A stretch of 15,603 nucleotides of DNA, from positions 1 to 15,603 of the forward strand of contig CAJXPP010000019.1 of assembly GCA_913058195.1 (NCBI GenBank). Reading direction: 5' to 3'. A program made the translations under genes and the position numbers. Position 1 is the first letter of the stretch. Each line of letters begins with the position of its first letter. Shown here one piece after another: positions 1 to 7,435 of the stretch. The notes below the pieces were generated by a model. That model worked only from the letters and a program-made list of their open reading frames with translations, searched no databases and was not told the DNA's origin. Source of the stretch: an uncultured Gammaproteobacteria bacterium. GTDB lineage: Bacteria; Pseudomonadota; Gammaproteobacteria; Nitrosococcales; Methylophagaceae.

Positions 1-47
1 CTACACAGAGTAGATCGTCGGCAGCGTCAGATGTGTATAAGAGACAG
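1..47 (+). other. Nextera i5-side library adapter (not genomic)
   Basis: Positions 1-6 (CTACAC) are the end of the Illumina P5 primer. Positions 7-14 (AGAGTAGA) match index S504. Positions 15-28 (TCGTCGGCAGCGTC) are the Nextera read-1 tail, and 29-47 (AGATGTGTATAAGAGACAG) are the 19-bp Tn5 mosaic end. The order and orientation are exactly those of a library molecule. This is residual construct sequence and not a transposon in the organism. Genomic sequence begins at 48. Confidence 0.98.
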
Positions 48-49
48 AA

Positions 50-403
50 TTAGAACAAGATTACAGCCCAAATAGCCACAGCGATCAGTATAGAAAGTAA
101 AACGGCTAAAGAACCATAATCTTTTGCTCTCCCAGAGAGAACATGATGTTCTGTTCCCACACGATCGACGATACATTCGATCGCTGAGTTTAATATTTCA
201 ACGATGAGAACAGCAATTAAGCTGATGATCATTGCCAATTGTTCATAGGCTGTAACGTCAAGGAAAAAGCTTAACCCGCCGAGTAAAATAACCGTGATAA
301 ATTCTTGCTGGAAGGCGGATTCATTGGTGATTGCAGATTTAAAACCCTGCCAAGAGTAAAGTGAAGCATAAAAAATTCGTTTAATACCCGTGTTCTTTTC
401 CAT
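50..403 (-). CDS. dgkA: Diacylglycerol kinase (DgkA), integral membrane
   Basis: Phosphorylates diacylglycerol to phosphatidic acid with ATP in the inner membrane, recycling diacylglycerol left by transfer of phospholipid head groups. The 117-residue product is close to the 122 residues of E. coli DgkA and collinear with it. The signature EILNSAIE lies at residues 69-76, giving E69, N72 and E76 at the E. coli numbers. E28 and the GRAKD motif with K94 are also in place. Three hydrophobic segments (about residues 33-49, 55-75 and 97-116) fit the three-helix trimeric fold. The stop codon is only 2 bases inside the adapter junction, so the gene is just complete. It is transcribed divergently from mnmG across a 178-bp gap. 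A weak minus-strand -10 (TATAGT, plus-strand 437-442) may belong to it, but no convincing -35 is visible. Confidence 0.96.
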   Translation of the reverse strand: MEKNTGIKRIFYASLYSWQGFKSAITNESAFQQEFITVILLGGLSFFLDVTAYEQLAMIISLIAVLIVEILNSAIECIVDRVGTEHHVLSGRAKDYGSLAVLLSILIAVAIWAVILF

Positions 404-516
404 AATGAATATCTTCGATAAATGAGCTTGGCTGGAACTATAACATGGATTAATAGGGGGGTAATCTTCTTCTATCAGTCAGTTAAAATGCTCAGATAAA
501 GAAGCTTAAAATCATT

Positions 517-547
517 TTGACTCATAATTTTGCGTGCATGTTAAAAT
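517..547 (+). promoter_or_regulatory. Predicted sigma-70 promoter for mnmG
   Basis: TTGACT (517-522) and TAAAAT (542-547) are each one base from the sigma-70 consensus. The spacer is 19 bp, longer than the ideal 17. Transcription would start near 554, downstream of the first in-frame ATG of the mnmG frame (534) and upstream of the ATG at 582, which supports 582 as the true start. Prediction from sequence only. Confidence 0.45.
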
Positions 548-581
548 GACCGATCATTATTTTAAGTATGTTTGGTGTGTT

Positions 582-2474
582 ATGGGTTATCAAGATCATT
601 ACGATGTTATTGTTGTCGGCGGCGGTCATGCAGGTACCGAAGCGGCGTTAGCGTCAGCGCGTCAAGGCGTAAAAACACTACTGCTAACACAAAACATCGA
701 AACATTAGGCCAGATGAGCTGTAACCCCGCTATTGGGGGTATTGGCAAAGGCCATTTGGTTAAAGAGATCGATGCGCTTGGTGGTGTCATGGCGCAGGCG
801 GCCGATCAAGGTGGTATTCAATTTCGTATTTTGAATGCGAGCAAGGGACCTGCGGTAAGAGCAACGCGTGCTCAAGCCGATCGTGTGCGCTATAAAGCGG
901 CTGTTCGCTCATACTTAGAAAATCAGCCGAACCTTTCTCTTTTCCAGCAAACTGTTGATGACCTTGTAGTTGAAAATGACCGAGTTGTTGGTGTGGTGAC
1001 TCAAGCAGGCTTACGTTTCTCTGCAAAATCAGTGGTACTAACCGTCGGCACCTTTTTAGGTGGTCTAATTCATATTGGCATGGACAGTCATCAAGGTGGC
1101 CGTGCAGGCGATCCGGCATCTATTGGTTTAGCACAGCGTTTACGTGCACTACCATTTAGAGTTGATCGTTTAAAAACGGGTACACCGCCACGCATTGAAA
1201 CAAAAAGTATTGATTTTTCTGACTTGAATGAACAACCAGGGGATACGCCAACACCTGTATTTTCATTTTTAGGCAAGCGGTCTGATCATCCTGATCAAAT
1301 ATCGTGTTACATCACTCATACCAATGAACGTACTCATGAGATAATTCGTAATAATTTGGATCGCTCACCAATGTACAGCGGTGAAATAGAAGGTATTGGC
1401 CCGCGCTACTGCCCATCTATTGAAGATAAAGTAGTTCGTTTTTCTGATCGCACCTCACATCAAATATTCCTTGAACCAGAAGGTTTAAATTGTGGCGAAG
1501 TGTATCCGAATGGTATTTCTACGAGCTTACCGTTTGATGTGCAATATGAAATTGTACGCTCGATGAAGGGCTTGGAAAATGCTCATATTACCCGACCGGG
1601 TTATGCGATTGAGTATGACTATTTCGATCCCCGTGATTTACAGCCTTGGCTAGAAACGAAGCATATGGCGGGTTTATTTTTCGCCGGACAAATCAATGGT
1701 ACAACGGGTTATGAAGAAGCCGCCGCTCAAGGTTTGATCGCTGGTTTGAATGCAGGTTTGCAAGCGCGAGAATTAGAACAGTGGTTCCCGCGTCGTGATG
1801 AAGCTTATATTGGTGTAATGATTGATGATTTGATTACAACAGGAACCAAAGAACCGTACCGAATGTTCACTAGTCGAGCTGAATATCGATTGTTATTGCG
1901 TGAAGATAATGCTGATCTGCGTTTAACACCTCAAGGACGTGAGTTAGGCATTGTTAATGATGAACGTTGGTCTATATTTAAGACTAAGCGTGAAGCAGTA
2001 GAAAAAGAAACAAACCGTTTAGATAATACAATGTTTAGCCCCCAAAAAATAGATCCTGTCTTAGCTGAGCAAGTATTAGGTGAAGCCTTAAATAAAGCCA
2101 GTACAGGCTTAGACTTATTGCGCCGTCCTAGTGTTGATTATCAAGGTCTTTTGACATTGATGGGGGAAGAAAGGGTGTTGGCGGAGGATGTGACTGAACA
2201 AGTTGTTATTCAAACTAAATATGCCGGTTATATTGATCGTCAACAAAATGAAATCGATAGGCTACAACGTCATGAAAAAACAGCTTTGCCAAACGATATA
2301 GACTATAAAGAGGTTCGCGGTTTATCCAATGAAGTTCGTGAAAAGCTAGCAATTGGAAGACCAAATAGTCTCGGTCAAGCGGCGCGTATTTCAGGCGTTA
2401 CACCTGCAGCAGTATCGTTATTATTAGTGCATTTAAAACGCAGTGGCCAAGATCGCCAAAGTGAAGCAAGTTAA
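582..2474 (+). CDS. mnmG: tRNA uridine-5-carboxymethylaminomethyl modification enzyme MnmG (GidA)
   Basis: FAD-dependent partner of MnmE; together they install the (carboxymethyl)aminomethyl group on wobble uridine 34 of certain tRNAs. The 630-residue product matches the family length (629 in E. coli). The FAD dinucleotide-binding motif GGGHAGTEAA lies at residues 13-22. Cysteines C47 (QMSCNPAIGG) and C277 (GPRYCPSIEDK) fall at the E. coli positions, as do the motifs FAGQINGTTGYEEAAAQG and TKEPYRMFTSRAEYRLLLR. The frame is open back to an ATG at 534, but homology begins at MGYQDHYDVIVVGGG, so 582 was chosen; the Shine-Dalgarno there is weak. The stop overlaps the rsmG start as TAATG. mnmE, the usual upstream partner in many relatives, is not here: divergent dgkA takes its place. 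Confidence 0.97.
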   Translation: MGYQDHYDVIVVGGGHAGTEAALASARQGVKTLLLTQNIETLGQMSCNPAIGGIGKGHLVKEIDALGGVMAQAADQGGIQFRILNASKGPAVRATRAQADRVRYKAAVRSYLENQPNLSLFQQTVDDLVVENDRVVGVVTQAGLRFSAKSVVLTVGTFLGGLIHIGMDSHQGGRAGDPASIGLAQRLRALPFRVDRLKTGTPPRIETKSIDFSDLNEQPGDTPTPVFSFLGKRSDHPDQISCYITHTNERTHEIIRNNLDRSPMYSGEIEGIGPRYCPSIEDKVVRFSDRTSHQIFLEPEGLNCGEVYPNGISTSLPFDVQYEIVRSMKGLENAHITRPGYAIEYDYFDPRDLQPWLETKHMAGLFFAGQINGTTGYEEAAAQGLIAGLNAGLQARELEQWFPRRDEAYIGVMIDDLITTGTKEPYRMFTSRAEYRLLLREDNADLRLTPQGRELGIVNDERWSIFKTKREAVEKETNRLDNTMFSPQKIDPVLAEQVLGEALNKASTGLDLLRRPSVDYQGLLTLMGEERVLAEDVTEQVVIQTKYAGYIDRQQNEIDRLQRHEKTALPNDIDYKEVRGLSNEVREKLAIGRPNSLGQAARISGVTPAAVSLLLVHLKRSGQDRQSEAS

Positions 2475-3100
2475 TGGGCCAAACATTATTGCAACAAATA
2501 GAATCAGGCTGCGATGCACTCGATATATCACTAGCGGATGATCAACAGCTAAAATTAAAGCAGTATGTTGAGCTATTAGTTAAGTGGAATAAGGTCTATA
2601 ACTTAACCTCAGTGCGTGACGCTAGTGAAATGGTGAGCAGGCATATTCTTGATAGTTTGACTATTTTGCCGCACTTAAAGGGTAACAGCTTATTAGATGT
2701 GGGTACCGGCGCTGGTTTACCAGGTATTCCTATCGCTATTGCCTTCCCTGAAATGGCTGTTACTTTATTAGATACTAATTCCAAAAAAACACGTTTTTTA
2801 CAACAAGCAAAAGCCGAGTTAGGACTTGAGAATGTCACTGTTGTGCATGCGCGCGTCGAAGAGGCTGATCTGCCTAAGTTTGCCATGGTAACTGCCCGTG
2901 CTTTTGCATCAATTGAAGATATTATTGATTTAACGGGCCAGCATTGCGATGATGCTGGCAGCTTATTGTTAATGAAAGGTGTTCGACCTGACGATGAGCT
3001 TGAAGCTATCGGTAGCGGTTTTAAACTGCAAGATGTGCTGCCATTAGATGTGCCGGGCTGTGAAGGAGAGCGGCATCTCATTCGAATTTTGAAAGGATAA
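2474..3100 (+). CDS. rsmG: 16S rRNA (guanine-527-N7) methyltransferase RsmG (GidB)
   Basis: Transfers a methyl group from S-adenosylmethionine to N7 of G527 in the 530 loop of 16S rRNA; loss of the enzyme in other bacteria gives low-level streptomycin resistance. The 208-residue product is the usual length (207 in E. coli). The SAM-binding motif LDVGTGAGLPG is at about residues 74-84, after the conserved WNKVYNLTS (38-46) and HILDSL (57-62). The acidic end of the second strand (LLDTNSKKTRFL) and the later VTARAFAS also fit the family. The ATG shares its A with the mnmG stop (TAATG), so translation is probably coupled by reinitiation; there is no good separate Shine-Dalgarno. Confidence 0.96.
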   Translation: MGQTLLQQIESGCDALDISLADDQQLKLKQYVELLVKWNKVYNLTSVRDASEMVSRHILDSLTILPHLKGNSLLDVGTGAGLPGIPIAIAFPEMAVTLLDTNSKKTRFLQQAKAELGLENVTVVHARVEEADLPKFAMVTARAFASIEDIIDLTGQHCDDAGSLLLMKGVRPDDELEAIGSGFKLQDVLPLDVPGCEGERHLIRILKG

Positions 3101-3104
3101 ATCG

Positions 3105-3878
3105 ATGGGCGATATTTTTGCGGTTACAAATCAGAAAGGCGGAGTTGGTAAAACAACAACAACCGTCAACTTAGCTGCATCTTTAGCCAATATCGGAAAG
3201 AAAGTATTATTAATTGACCTTGATCCTCAAGGCAATGCCTCAACAGGCTGTGGTGTTGATAAAGACTCGCTTGAAGTGAGTAGTTATGATGTCATTATGA
3301 CAACTGTTAAAGCCGCCGATGCCATTATAAGGCCCGAAGGCTCAAGCTTTGATGTTATGCCCACTAATACGGATATGACTGCTGCAGAGGTTCAACTATT
3401 AGATGTTAAATTAAGAGAGCATCGTCTTCGTTTAGCCATAGAATCAACACGCGAAAAATATGATTATATTTTGATCGACTGCCCGCCATCATTAAGCATG
3501 TTAACCGTCAATGCTTTGGTCGCATCAAAAGGCGTTATTATTCCCATTCAGTGTGAGTATTATGCTTTGGAAGGATTATCATCACTGTTAAAAACGATTG
3601 AGAGAGTCAAGCAGCGAGCCAATCCCGCCCTAGAAGTATCTGGTCTGATTCGTACAATGTATGATGCTCGTAACAATCTTGCTACTGAGGTTTCACGCCA
3701 GTTGATCACGCATTTTGAGAAAAAAGTGTTTCATGCTGTTATCCCTAGAAATGTGAGGTTAGCTGAGGCCCCCAGTCATGGCTTGCCGGTGATAAGTTAT
3801 GATCGATCTTCGCGAGGCTCAATTGCCTATATGGCAATGGCGAGTGAATTTATACGACGTGTTGAAAATAAACAGTAG
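3105..3878 (+). CDS. parA: Chromosome-partitioning ATPase ParA (Soj)
   Basis: Deviant-Walker ATPase that binds DNA without sequence specificity in its ATP form and, with ParB on parS, drives segregation of the origin region. In the 257-residue product the deviant Walker A KGGVGKTT is at residues 11-18, with the second signature lysine K11. The Walker A' region IDLDPQGNAS is at 37-46, and the Walker B strand with DCPPSLS follows at about residues 126-132. It has no N-terminal HTH domain, so it is the short chromosomal (Soj) type rather than the plasmid P1 type. The start has a good Shine-Dalgarno (AAGGA about 8 bases upstream) and lies 4 bases after the rsmG stop. parB follows after 9 bases. 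Confidence 0.96.
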   Translation: MGDIFAVTNQKGGVGKTTTTVNLAASLANIGKKVLLIDLDPQGNASTGCGVDKDSLEVSSYDVIMTTVKAADAIIRPEGSSFDVMPTNTDMTAAEVQLLDVKLREHRLRLAIESTREKYDYILIDCPPSLSMLTVNALVASKGVIIPIQCEYYALEGLSSLLKTIERVKQRANPALEVSGLIRTMYDARNNLATEVSRQLITHFEKKVFHAVIPRNVRLAEAPSHGLPVISYDRSSRGSIAYMAMASEFIRRVENKQ

Positions 3879-3887
3879 GAAATAAAT

Positions 3888-4742
3888 GTGACTAAGAAAA
3901 GAGGTTTAGGTCGAGGATTAGATGCACTACTAACAGATGTATCTCATGAAGATGAGAGCTTAGATGATAGTCTGCAATACTTTCCCTTAGATATGATCCA
4001 GCCGGGGAAGTATCAGCCTCGTGTGGATATGTCGGAAGACTCACTCGATGAACTAGCAGACTCTATTCGTGCTCAAGGTATTGTTCAACCGATCGTTGTA
4101 CGCCCTATCAGTGGTGGACGTTTTGAGATTATTGCGGGTGAACGTCGCTGGCGGGCATCTAAATTAGCTAATTTAGACACGATCCCTGCATTGGTGCGCG
4201 ACGTATCTGATCGCAGTGCGATCGCAATGGCATTGATTGAAAATATTCAACGAGAAAACTTAAACCCTATGGAAGAAGCAAACGCCCTTTATCGTTTGCG
4301 AGAAGAGTTTTCAATGACCCACCAAGAAGCTGCTGAGGCAGTGGGTCGCTCACGTGCTGCAGTTTCAAACTTACTTCGCTTGCGAAATCTAAATGATGAT
4401 GTAAAACGCTTGGTTGAAAATGGCGATATTGAGATGGGTCATGCTAGAGCATTGCTTGCTTTAGAAGGAAAGCTACAGTCTGATACGGCAGCAGATATTG
4501 TTGATAAAGGACTCTCGGTTCGTGAAACAGAACAGTTAATACGTCGGCTTCAAAGCCCTACAAAAGAAAAAGCAGCGCCATCTGATGCTTTATTAGAAGA
4601 ATTGGATAAAATCGAAAAACTAATTAGTAAAAAGCTCGGAGATCGTTTTGCTGTCAAACATCTTGCAAGTGGTAAGGGTAAGCTGGTCATTGATTACACT
4701 GATGTAACAGATTTAAAAGACATTATTAAACGAATCAAGTGA
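3888..4742 (+). CDS. parB: Chromosome-partitioning CTPase/DNA-binding protein ParB (Spo0J)
   Basis: Binds parS sites near the origin and spreads as a CTP-dependent sliding clamp, recruiting ParA. In the 284-residue product, GERRWRA (84-90) is the conserved CTP-binding box, followed by ENIQRENLNPMEEA (118-131). A helix-turn-helix lies at about 145-166 (THQEAAEAVGRSRAAVSNLLRL), and the C-terminal dimerisation region is the last 50 or so residues. The N-terminal KKRGLGRGLDALL is the usual ParA-contacting tail with its arginine. The start is GTG; an overlapping ATG at 3886 is followed at once by TGA in its own frame. AGGA lies 7 bases upstream of the GTG. No consensus parS (GTTTCACGTGAAAC or GTTCCACGTGGAAC type) was found in the window. 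Confidence 0.96.
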   Translation: MTKKRGLGRGLDALLTDVSHEDESLDDSLQYFPLDMIQPGKYQPRVDMSEDSLDELADSIRAQGIVQPIVVRPISGGRFEIIAGERRWRASKLANLDTIPALVRDVSDRSAIAMALIENIQRENLNPMEEANALYRLREEFSMTHQEAAEAVGRSRAAVSNLLRLRNLNDDVKRLVENGDIEMGHARALLALEGKLQSDTAADIVDKGLSVRETEQLIRRLQSPTKEKAAPSDALLEELDKIEKLISKKLGDRFAVKHLASGKGKLVIDYTDVTDLKDIIKRIK

Positions 4743-4766
4743 TTCTGACACACCCTAGGTACTTAT

Positions 4767-5771
4767 ATGTATAGCAATGACGATCTTGATTCAGCAGAAA
4801 AAGCCGGAGTACTCAGCTCCAAAGACGTGACTGCTTTTCGCCAATATGTTTCTGACAAAAGAGTTACGCCAGTTGTCGATGAAGAATACTTTAGACTGAT
4901 AACTGGGTTTAACGACATTTTTGTGGTGATAGCCTGTGTTCTATTATTGACCTCAGTAATGTGGATTGGAAAGTCAGAAAGTGTTCTTGTTGGTACCGTG
5001 TTACAGACTGTTGCAGCATGGGGTTTAGCTGAATACTTCACCGGGAAGCGGCGAATGGCATTACCTTCTATTTTGTTGCTACTTGCTTTTGTGGGAGGGG
5101 TGCTCGGAGCAGGCGTAATAGTCTTATCTGCTCTGGATTTGAGTAAGGAACTGACCATAGCCATTGCTAGTGCTGTGGCTGTATTTGCTGCATGGTTACA
5201 TTGGCAGCGATTCAAAGTGCCTATCACGATTGCTGCAGGAACAGCTGCACTTGTTTCTTGTGTAATGATGGCGATATTTGCACTGGTTCCACAAGTAAGA
5301 GAATGGATTGCGCCAATAATATTTCTAGCAGGTATTGCTGTGTTTGTTCTAGCGATGCGTTGGGATTCATCTGATATTACTAGGCAGACCAGACGATCCG
5401 ATGTGGCTTTCTGGTTACATCTTATTGCAGCGCCACTATTAGTGCATCCAATATTTTCTGCCTTAAATGTATTTGATGGCGATCTTAGGATTTGGCAGGC
5501 CAGTTTCGTTACTATGCTTTATATCGGAATAGCAATCATTTCGATCACTATAGATCGTCGCGCAATGATGGTTTCCGCATTAATTTATGTTTTATATGCA
5601 TTTAATTCTGTGCTTGAACAATATGGCATAGTAAGTTTGGGCTTTGCTTTTACAGCGTTTGGAATAGGATCTGGTTTGTTACTGCTTTCTGCCTTCTGGC
5701 ATGGGTGTAGAAAGGCCTTGATACCACTCTTACCAGTAAAAATAATAAGCAAGTTACCAGCCTTGCATTAG
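4767..5771 (+). CDS. Conserved polytopic membrane protein of unknown function
   Basis: A 334-residue protein with no signal peptide, no enzyme motif I recognise, and about ten hydrophobic helices (roughly residues 50-67, 73-91, 100-121, 129-146, 151-174, 180-197, 213-233, 243-261, 265-283 and 289-311). The N-terminal 45 residues are soluble and helical (LDSAEKAGVLSSKDVTAFRQYV), followed by VDEEYFRLITGFNDIFV leading into the first helix. The C-terminus is short and basic (WHGCRKALIPLLP). This layout, a short helical head plus many helices, resembles DUF2157-type membrane proteins, but that assignment is from memory and tentative. It starts 24 bases after parB, with a modest AGG 8 bases before the ATG, so it may be read from the parAB transcript. 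It is in the same orientation as the atp operon but upstream of that operon's own promoter. The usual order has atpI directly after parB, so this gene is an insertion. Confidence 0.85.
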   Translation: MYSNDDLDSAEKAGVLSSKDVTAFRQYVSDKRVTPVVDEEYFRLITGFNDIFVVIACVLLLTSVMWIGKSESVLVGTVLQTVAAWGLAEYFTGKRRMALPSILLLLAFVGGVLGAGVIVLSALDLSKELTIAIASAVAVFAAWLHWQRFKVPITIAAGTAALVSCVMMAIFALVPQVREWIAPIIFLAGIAVFVLAMRWDSSDITRQTRRSDVAFWLHLIAAPLLVHPIFSALNVFDGDLRIWQASFVTMLYIGIAIISITIDRRAMMVSALIYVLYAFNSVLEQYGIVSLGFAFTAFGIGSGLLLLSAFWHGCRKALIPLLPVKIISKLPALH

Positions 5772-5788
5772 CAAGTTATACCATATAA

Positions 5789-5802
5789 TTGATCTAAATC
5801 AT
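5789..5802 (+). promoter_or_regulatory. FNR/Anr-type operator candidate upstream of atp promoter
   Basis: TTGAT-CTAA-ATCAT matches the FNR consensus TTGAT-N4-ATCAA at 9 of 10 defined positions. Its centre (5795.5) is 82.5 bases before the transcription start predicted from the -10 at 5866-5871, one of the positions at which CRP/FNR family activators contact RNA polymerase as class I activators. CRP itself is less likely because its consensus has TGTGA half-sites. No FNR-family gene is visible in the window, so binding is inferred. Confidence 0.5.
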
Positions 5803-5841
5803 GAAAACTAAGTAAAGTTACTGATATAAATTAATAATTCA

Positions 5842-5871
5842 TTGACCGAGTAAGTGACTGATCGCTATAAT
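5842..5871 (+). promoter_or_regulatory. Sigma-70 promoter of the atp operon
   Basis: TTGACC (5842-5847) is followed after 18 bp by a perfect TATAAT (5866-5871). The region upstream (5772-5841) is very A+T-rich, as in an UP element. Transcription is expected to start near 5878, about 35 bases before the atpI start. It is the strongest promoter-like sequence in the window and fits the need for high ATP synthase expression. Confidence 0.75.
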
Positions 5872-5912
5872 GCCGTGGTTTGCTTATAAGGCAAAGAGAA
5901 ATCCAGCGAGTG

Positions 5913-6290
5913 ATGATAGACAGCAGAATACGAGTTCAACCTATCAATCATCTGTTAAAAGTGCAGCTAGTCGTACTGGTGATAACAGTTTTAACTATCC
6001 TTTGGTGGCAGGGAAACAGTGCTTCGATAGCTTGTTTTTACGGTGGCGGCATAGCAATAGCCAACACCTTGTTACAAAGGTGGTATTTGATTAGTGCGGC
6101 GATTAATGCCAAATCAGATGCCGGAATGAATTTACGCAAAGCGTATCGTTGTGTTCTAGAACGATGGTGTTTAACCATTATTCTATTTGCAGTTGGATTT
6201 AAGGTGCTGGCTCTTATGCCAATGCCATTGATGACTGGATTTATATTGACACAACTTGCTTTATTGTTTGGAAACAAGAACCGGGCTTAA
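5913..6290 (+). CDS. atpI: ATP synthase protein I (AtpI)
   Basis: Small membrane protein encoded first in proteobacterial atp operons; it is not a core subunit and has been implicated in c-ring assembly and magnesium handling. From the ATG at 5913 the product is 125 residues with four hydrophobic stretches: LKVQLVVLVITVLTILW, ASIACFYGGGIAIANTLL, a third starting at about CLTIILFAVGFKVLAL, and PMPLMTGFILTQLALLFG. FYGGGIAIANTL and FKVLALM are family-like. The frame is open back to a TTG at 5880, but the predicted transcript starts at about 5878, so that start would leave almost no leader. GTG at 5910 is an equally possible start, with AGAGAA at 5895-5900 as a weak Shine-Dalgarno. Sequence is typically poorly conserved in this family, so the call rests on size, helices and position before atpB. 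Confidence 0.88.
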   Translation: MIDSRIRVQPINHLLKVQLVVLVITVLTILWWQGNSASIACFYGGGIAIANTLLQRWYLISAAINAKSDAGMNLRKAYRCVLERWCLTIILFAVGFKVLALMPMPLMTGFILTQLALLFGNKNRA

Positions 6291-6298
6291 CTAAAAAC

Positions 6299-7168
6299 AT
6301 GGCTAGCGAAACGCTTACTTCCTCTGAATATATTAGACATCACCTCCAAAACTTAACATTCGGTCAGCACCATGATGGTTCATGGGGTTTGGCACATGAT
6401 GCTGCAGAAGCTGCAGACATGGGTTTTTGGGCAATCAACGTTGATAGTATGGGCATGACGCTTCTGCTTGGCGGATTGTTAATGTGGTTTTTCCGTAGTG
6501 TGGCAAAAAAAGTTGAGGCAGGTGTTCCATCTGGCGCTCAAAACTTTGCTGAATGGGTTATAGACTTTATCAATGATAGTGTCCGAGGCTCGTTTACAGG
6601 TCGCAGCGCATTAGTTGCACCGTTAGCCTTTACCATTTTCTTATGGGTGTTCCTGATGAACCTGATGGATTTACTACCCATCGATTTGGTTCCGGAACTC
6701 GCTAAGTTTATAGGTGCATCTGTATTTGGTATGGATCCTCATGCTGTCTTCTTCAAAGTTGTTCCAACAACTGATCCTAATGTTACTTTTGGTATGGCAT
6801 TTGGCGTCTTCTTCTTAGTATTGTTCTACAGTATTAAGATGAAAGGTCTAGGCGGATTCGTTGGAGAGCTAACATTACAACCATTTGGTAAATGGGCAAT
6901 GCCTGCAAACTTATTGTTAGAAGGCGTAAACCTTATTGCCAAGCCAATTTCACTGGCATTACGACTGTTCGGTAATATGTATGCGGGCGAAATGATCTTT
7001 ATTCTGATTGCAATCATGTTCAGTGCAGGTGCTGTTATGGCTTCACTGGGTGGCTTGTTACAGATTGGTTGGGCAATTTTCCATATTCTTATTATCACAT
7101 TGCAAGCGTTCATCTTTATGACCTTGACGATTGTATATCTAGATATGGCACATCAAGAACATCACTAA
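6299..7168 (+). CDS. atpB: F1Fo ATP synthase subunit a (AtpB)
   Basis: Membrane stator subunit that forms the two proton half-channels against the c-ring. The product is 289 residues (271 in E. coli), with a longer N-terminal part containing HHLQNLTFGQHHDGSWGLAH. The essential channel arginine is R222 in LALRLFGNMYAGE (R210 in E. coli); the accompanying glutamate is E231, and H262 and Q269 lie in WAIFHILIITLQAFIFM. There is no recognisable Shine-Dalgarno before the ATG, which is 8 bases after the atpI stop, so initiation may be coupled to atpI translation. The atpE gene follows after a 35-base A+T-rich spacer. Confidence 0.97.
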   Translation: MASETLTSSEYIRHHLQNLTFGQHHDGSWGLAHDAAEAADMGFWAINVDSMGMTLLLGGLLMWFFRSVAKKVEAGVPSGAQNFAEWVIDFINDSVRGSFTGRSALVAPLAFTIFLWVFLMNLMDLLPIDLVPELAKFIGASVFGMDPHAVFFKVVPTTDPNVTFGMAFGVFFLVLFYSIKMKGLGGFVGELTLQPFGKWAMPANLLLEGVNLIAKPISLALRLFGNMYAGEMIFILIAIMFSAGAVMASLGGLLQIGWAIFHILIITLQAFIFMTLTIVYLDMAHQEHH

Positions 7169-7203
7169 TTTTTAATTTTAATTTTACTTCGTAGGGGAAA
7201 AAC

Positions 7204-7434
7204 ATGGAATCAGCATTACTTTATATTGCAGGCGCATTAATGATGGGTTTAGGCGCATTGGGTGCAGCGGTAGGTATCGGTATCTTAGGCGGACGCTTTT
7301 TAGAAGGTGCAGCACGTCAACCTGAACTTATCCCAATGTTACGTACACAATTCTTCATCGTTATGGGTCTTGTTGATGCGGTACCTATGATTGCTGTTGG
7401 TTTAGCAATGTACGTTCTGTTTGCGGTTGCATAA
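7204..7434 (+). CDS. atpE: F1Fo ATP synthase subunit c (AtpE)
   Basis: Proteolipid of the rotating c-ring. The 76-residue hairpin has two hydrophobic helices (about 5-30 and 48-74) joined by the polar loop R38-Q39-P40, which contacts the central stalk. The ion-binding carboxylate is D58 in FIVMGLVDAVPMIAVG, matching D61 of E. coli. The aspartate and the absence of the sodium-type Q/ES-T ligand pattern indicate a proton-driven enzyme. The start has a clear Shine-Dalgarno (AGGGG, 6 bases upstream), stronger than the one at atpB, as expected for the subunit needed in about ten copies. Confidence 0.97.
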   Translation: MESALLYIAGALMMGLGALGAAVGIGILGGRFLEGAARQPELIPMLRTQFFIVMGLVDAVPMIAVGLAMYVLFAVA

Positions 7435-7435
7435 T

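Noticed and set aside
29..47. Tn5 mosaic end as evidence of a transposon
   Set aside because: It is joined to Illumina tails and index sequences on the outside and is mirrored at the other end of the window; it is library construction sequence.
534..581. Upstream extension of mnmG by 16 codons
   Set aside because: The extra residues have no counterpart in the family, and the predicted promoter -10 (542-547) lies within this stretch.
4763..5227. 154-codon frame on the minus strand
   Set aside because: It is antisense to the unnamed membrane protein gene. It has low-complexity composition rich in Thr, Ser and Ala and no domain, whereas the plus strand reads as a well-formed helical membrane protein.
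5870..6094. 74-codon frame overlapping the start of atpI
   Set aside because: Its ATG overlaps the -10 box of the atp promoter, and the other frame encodes the AtpI helices.
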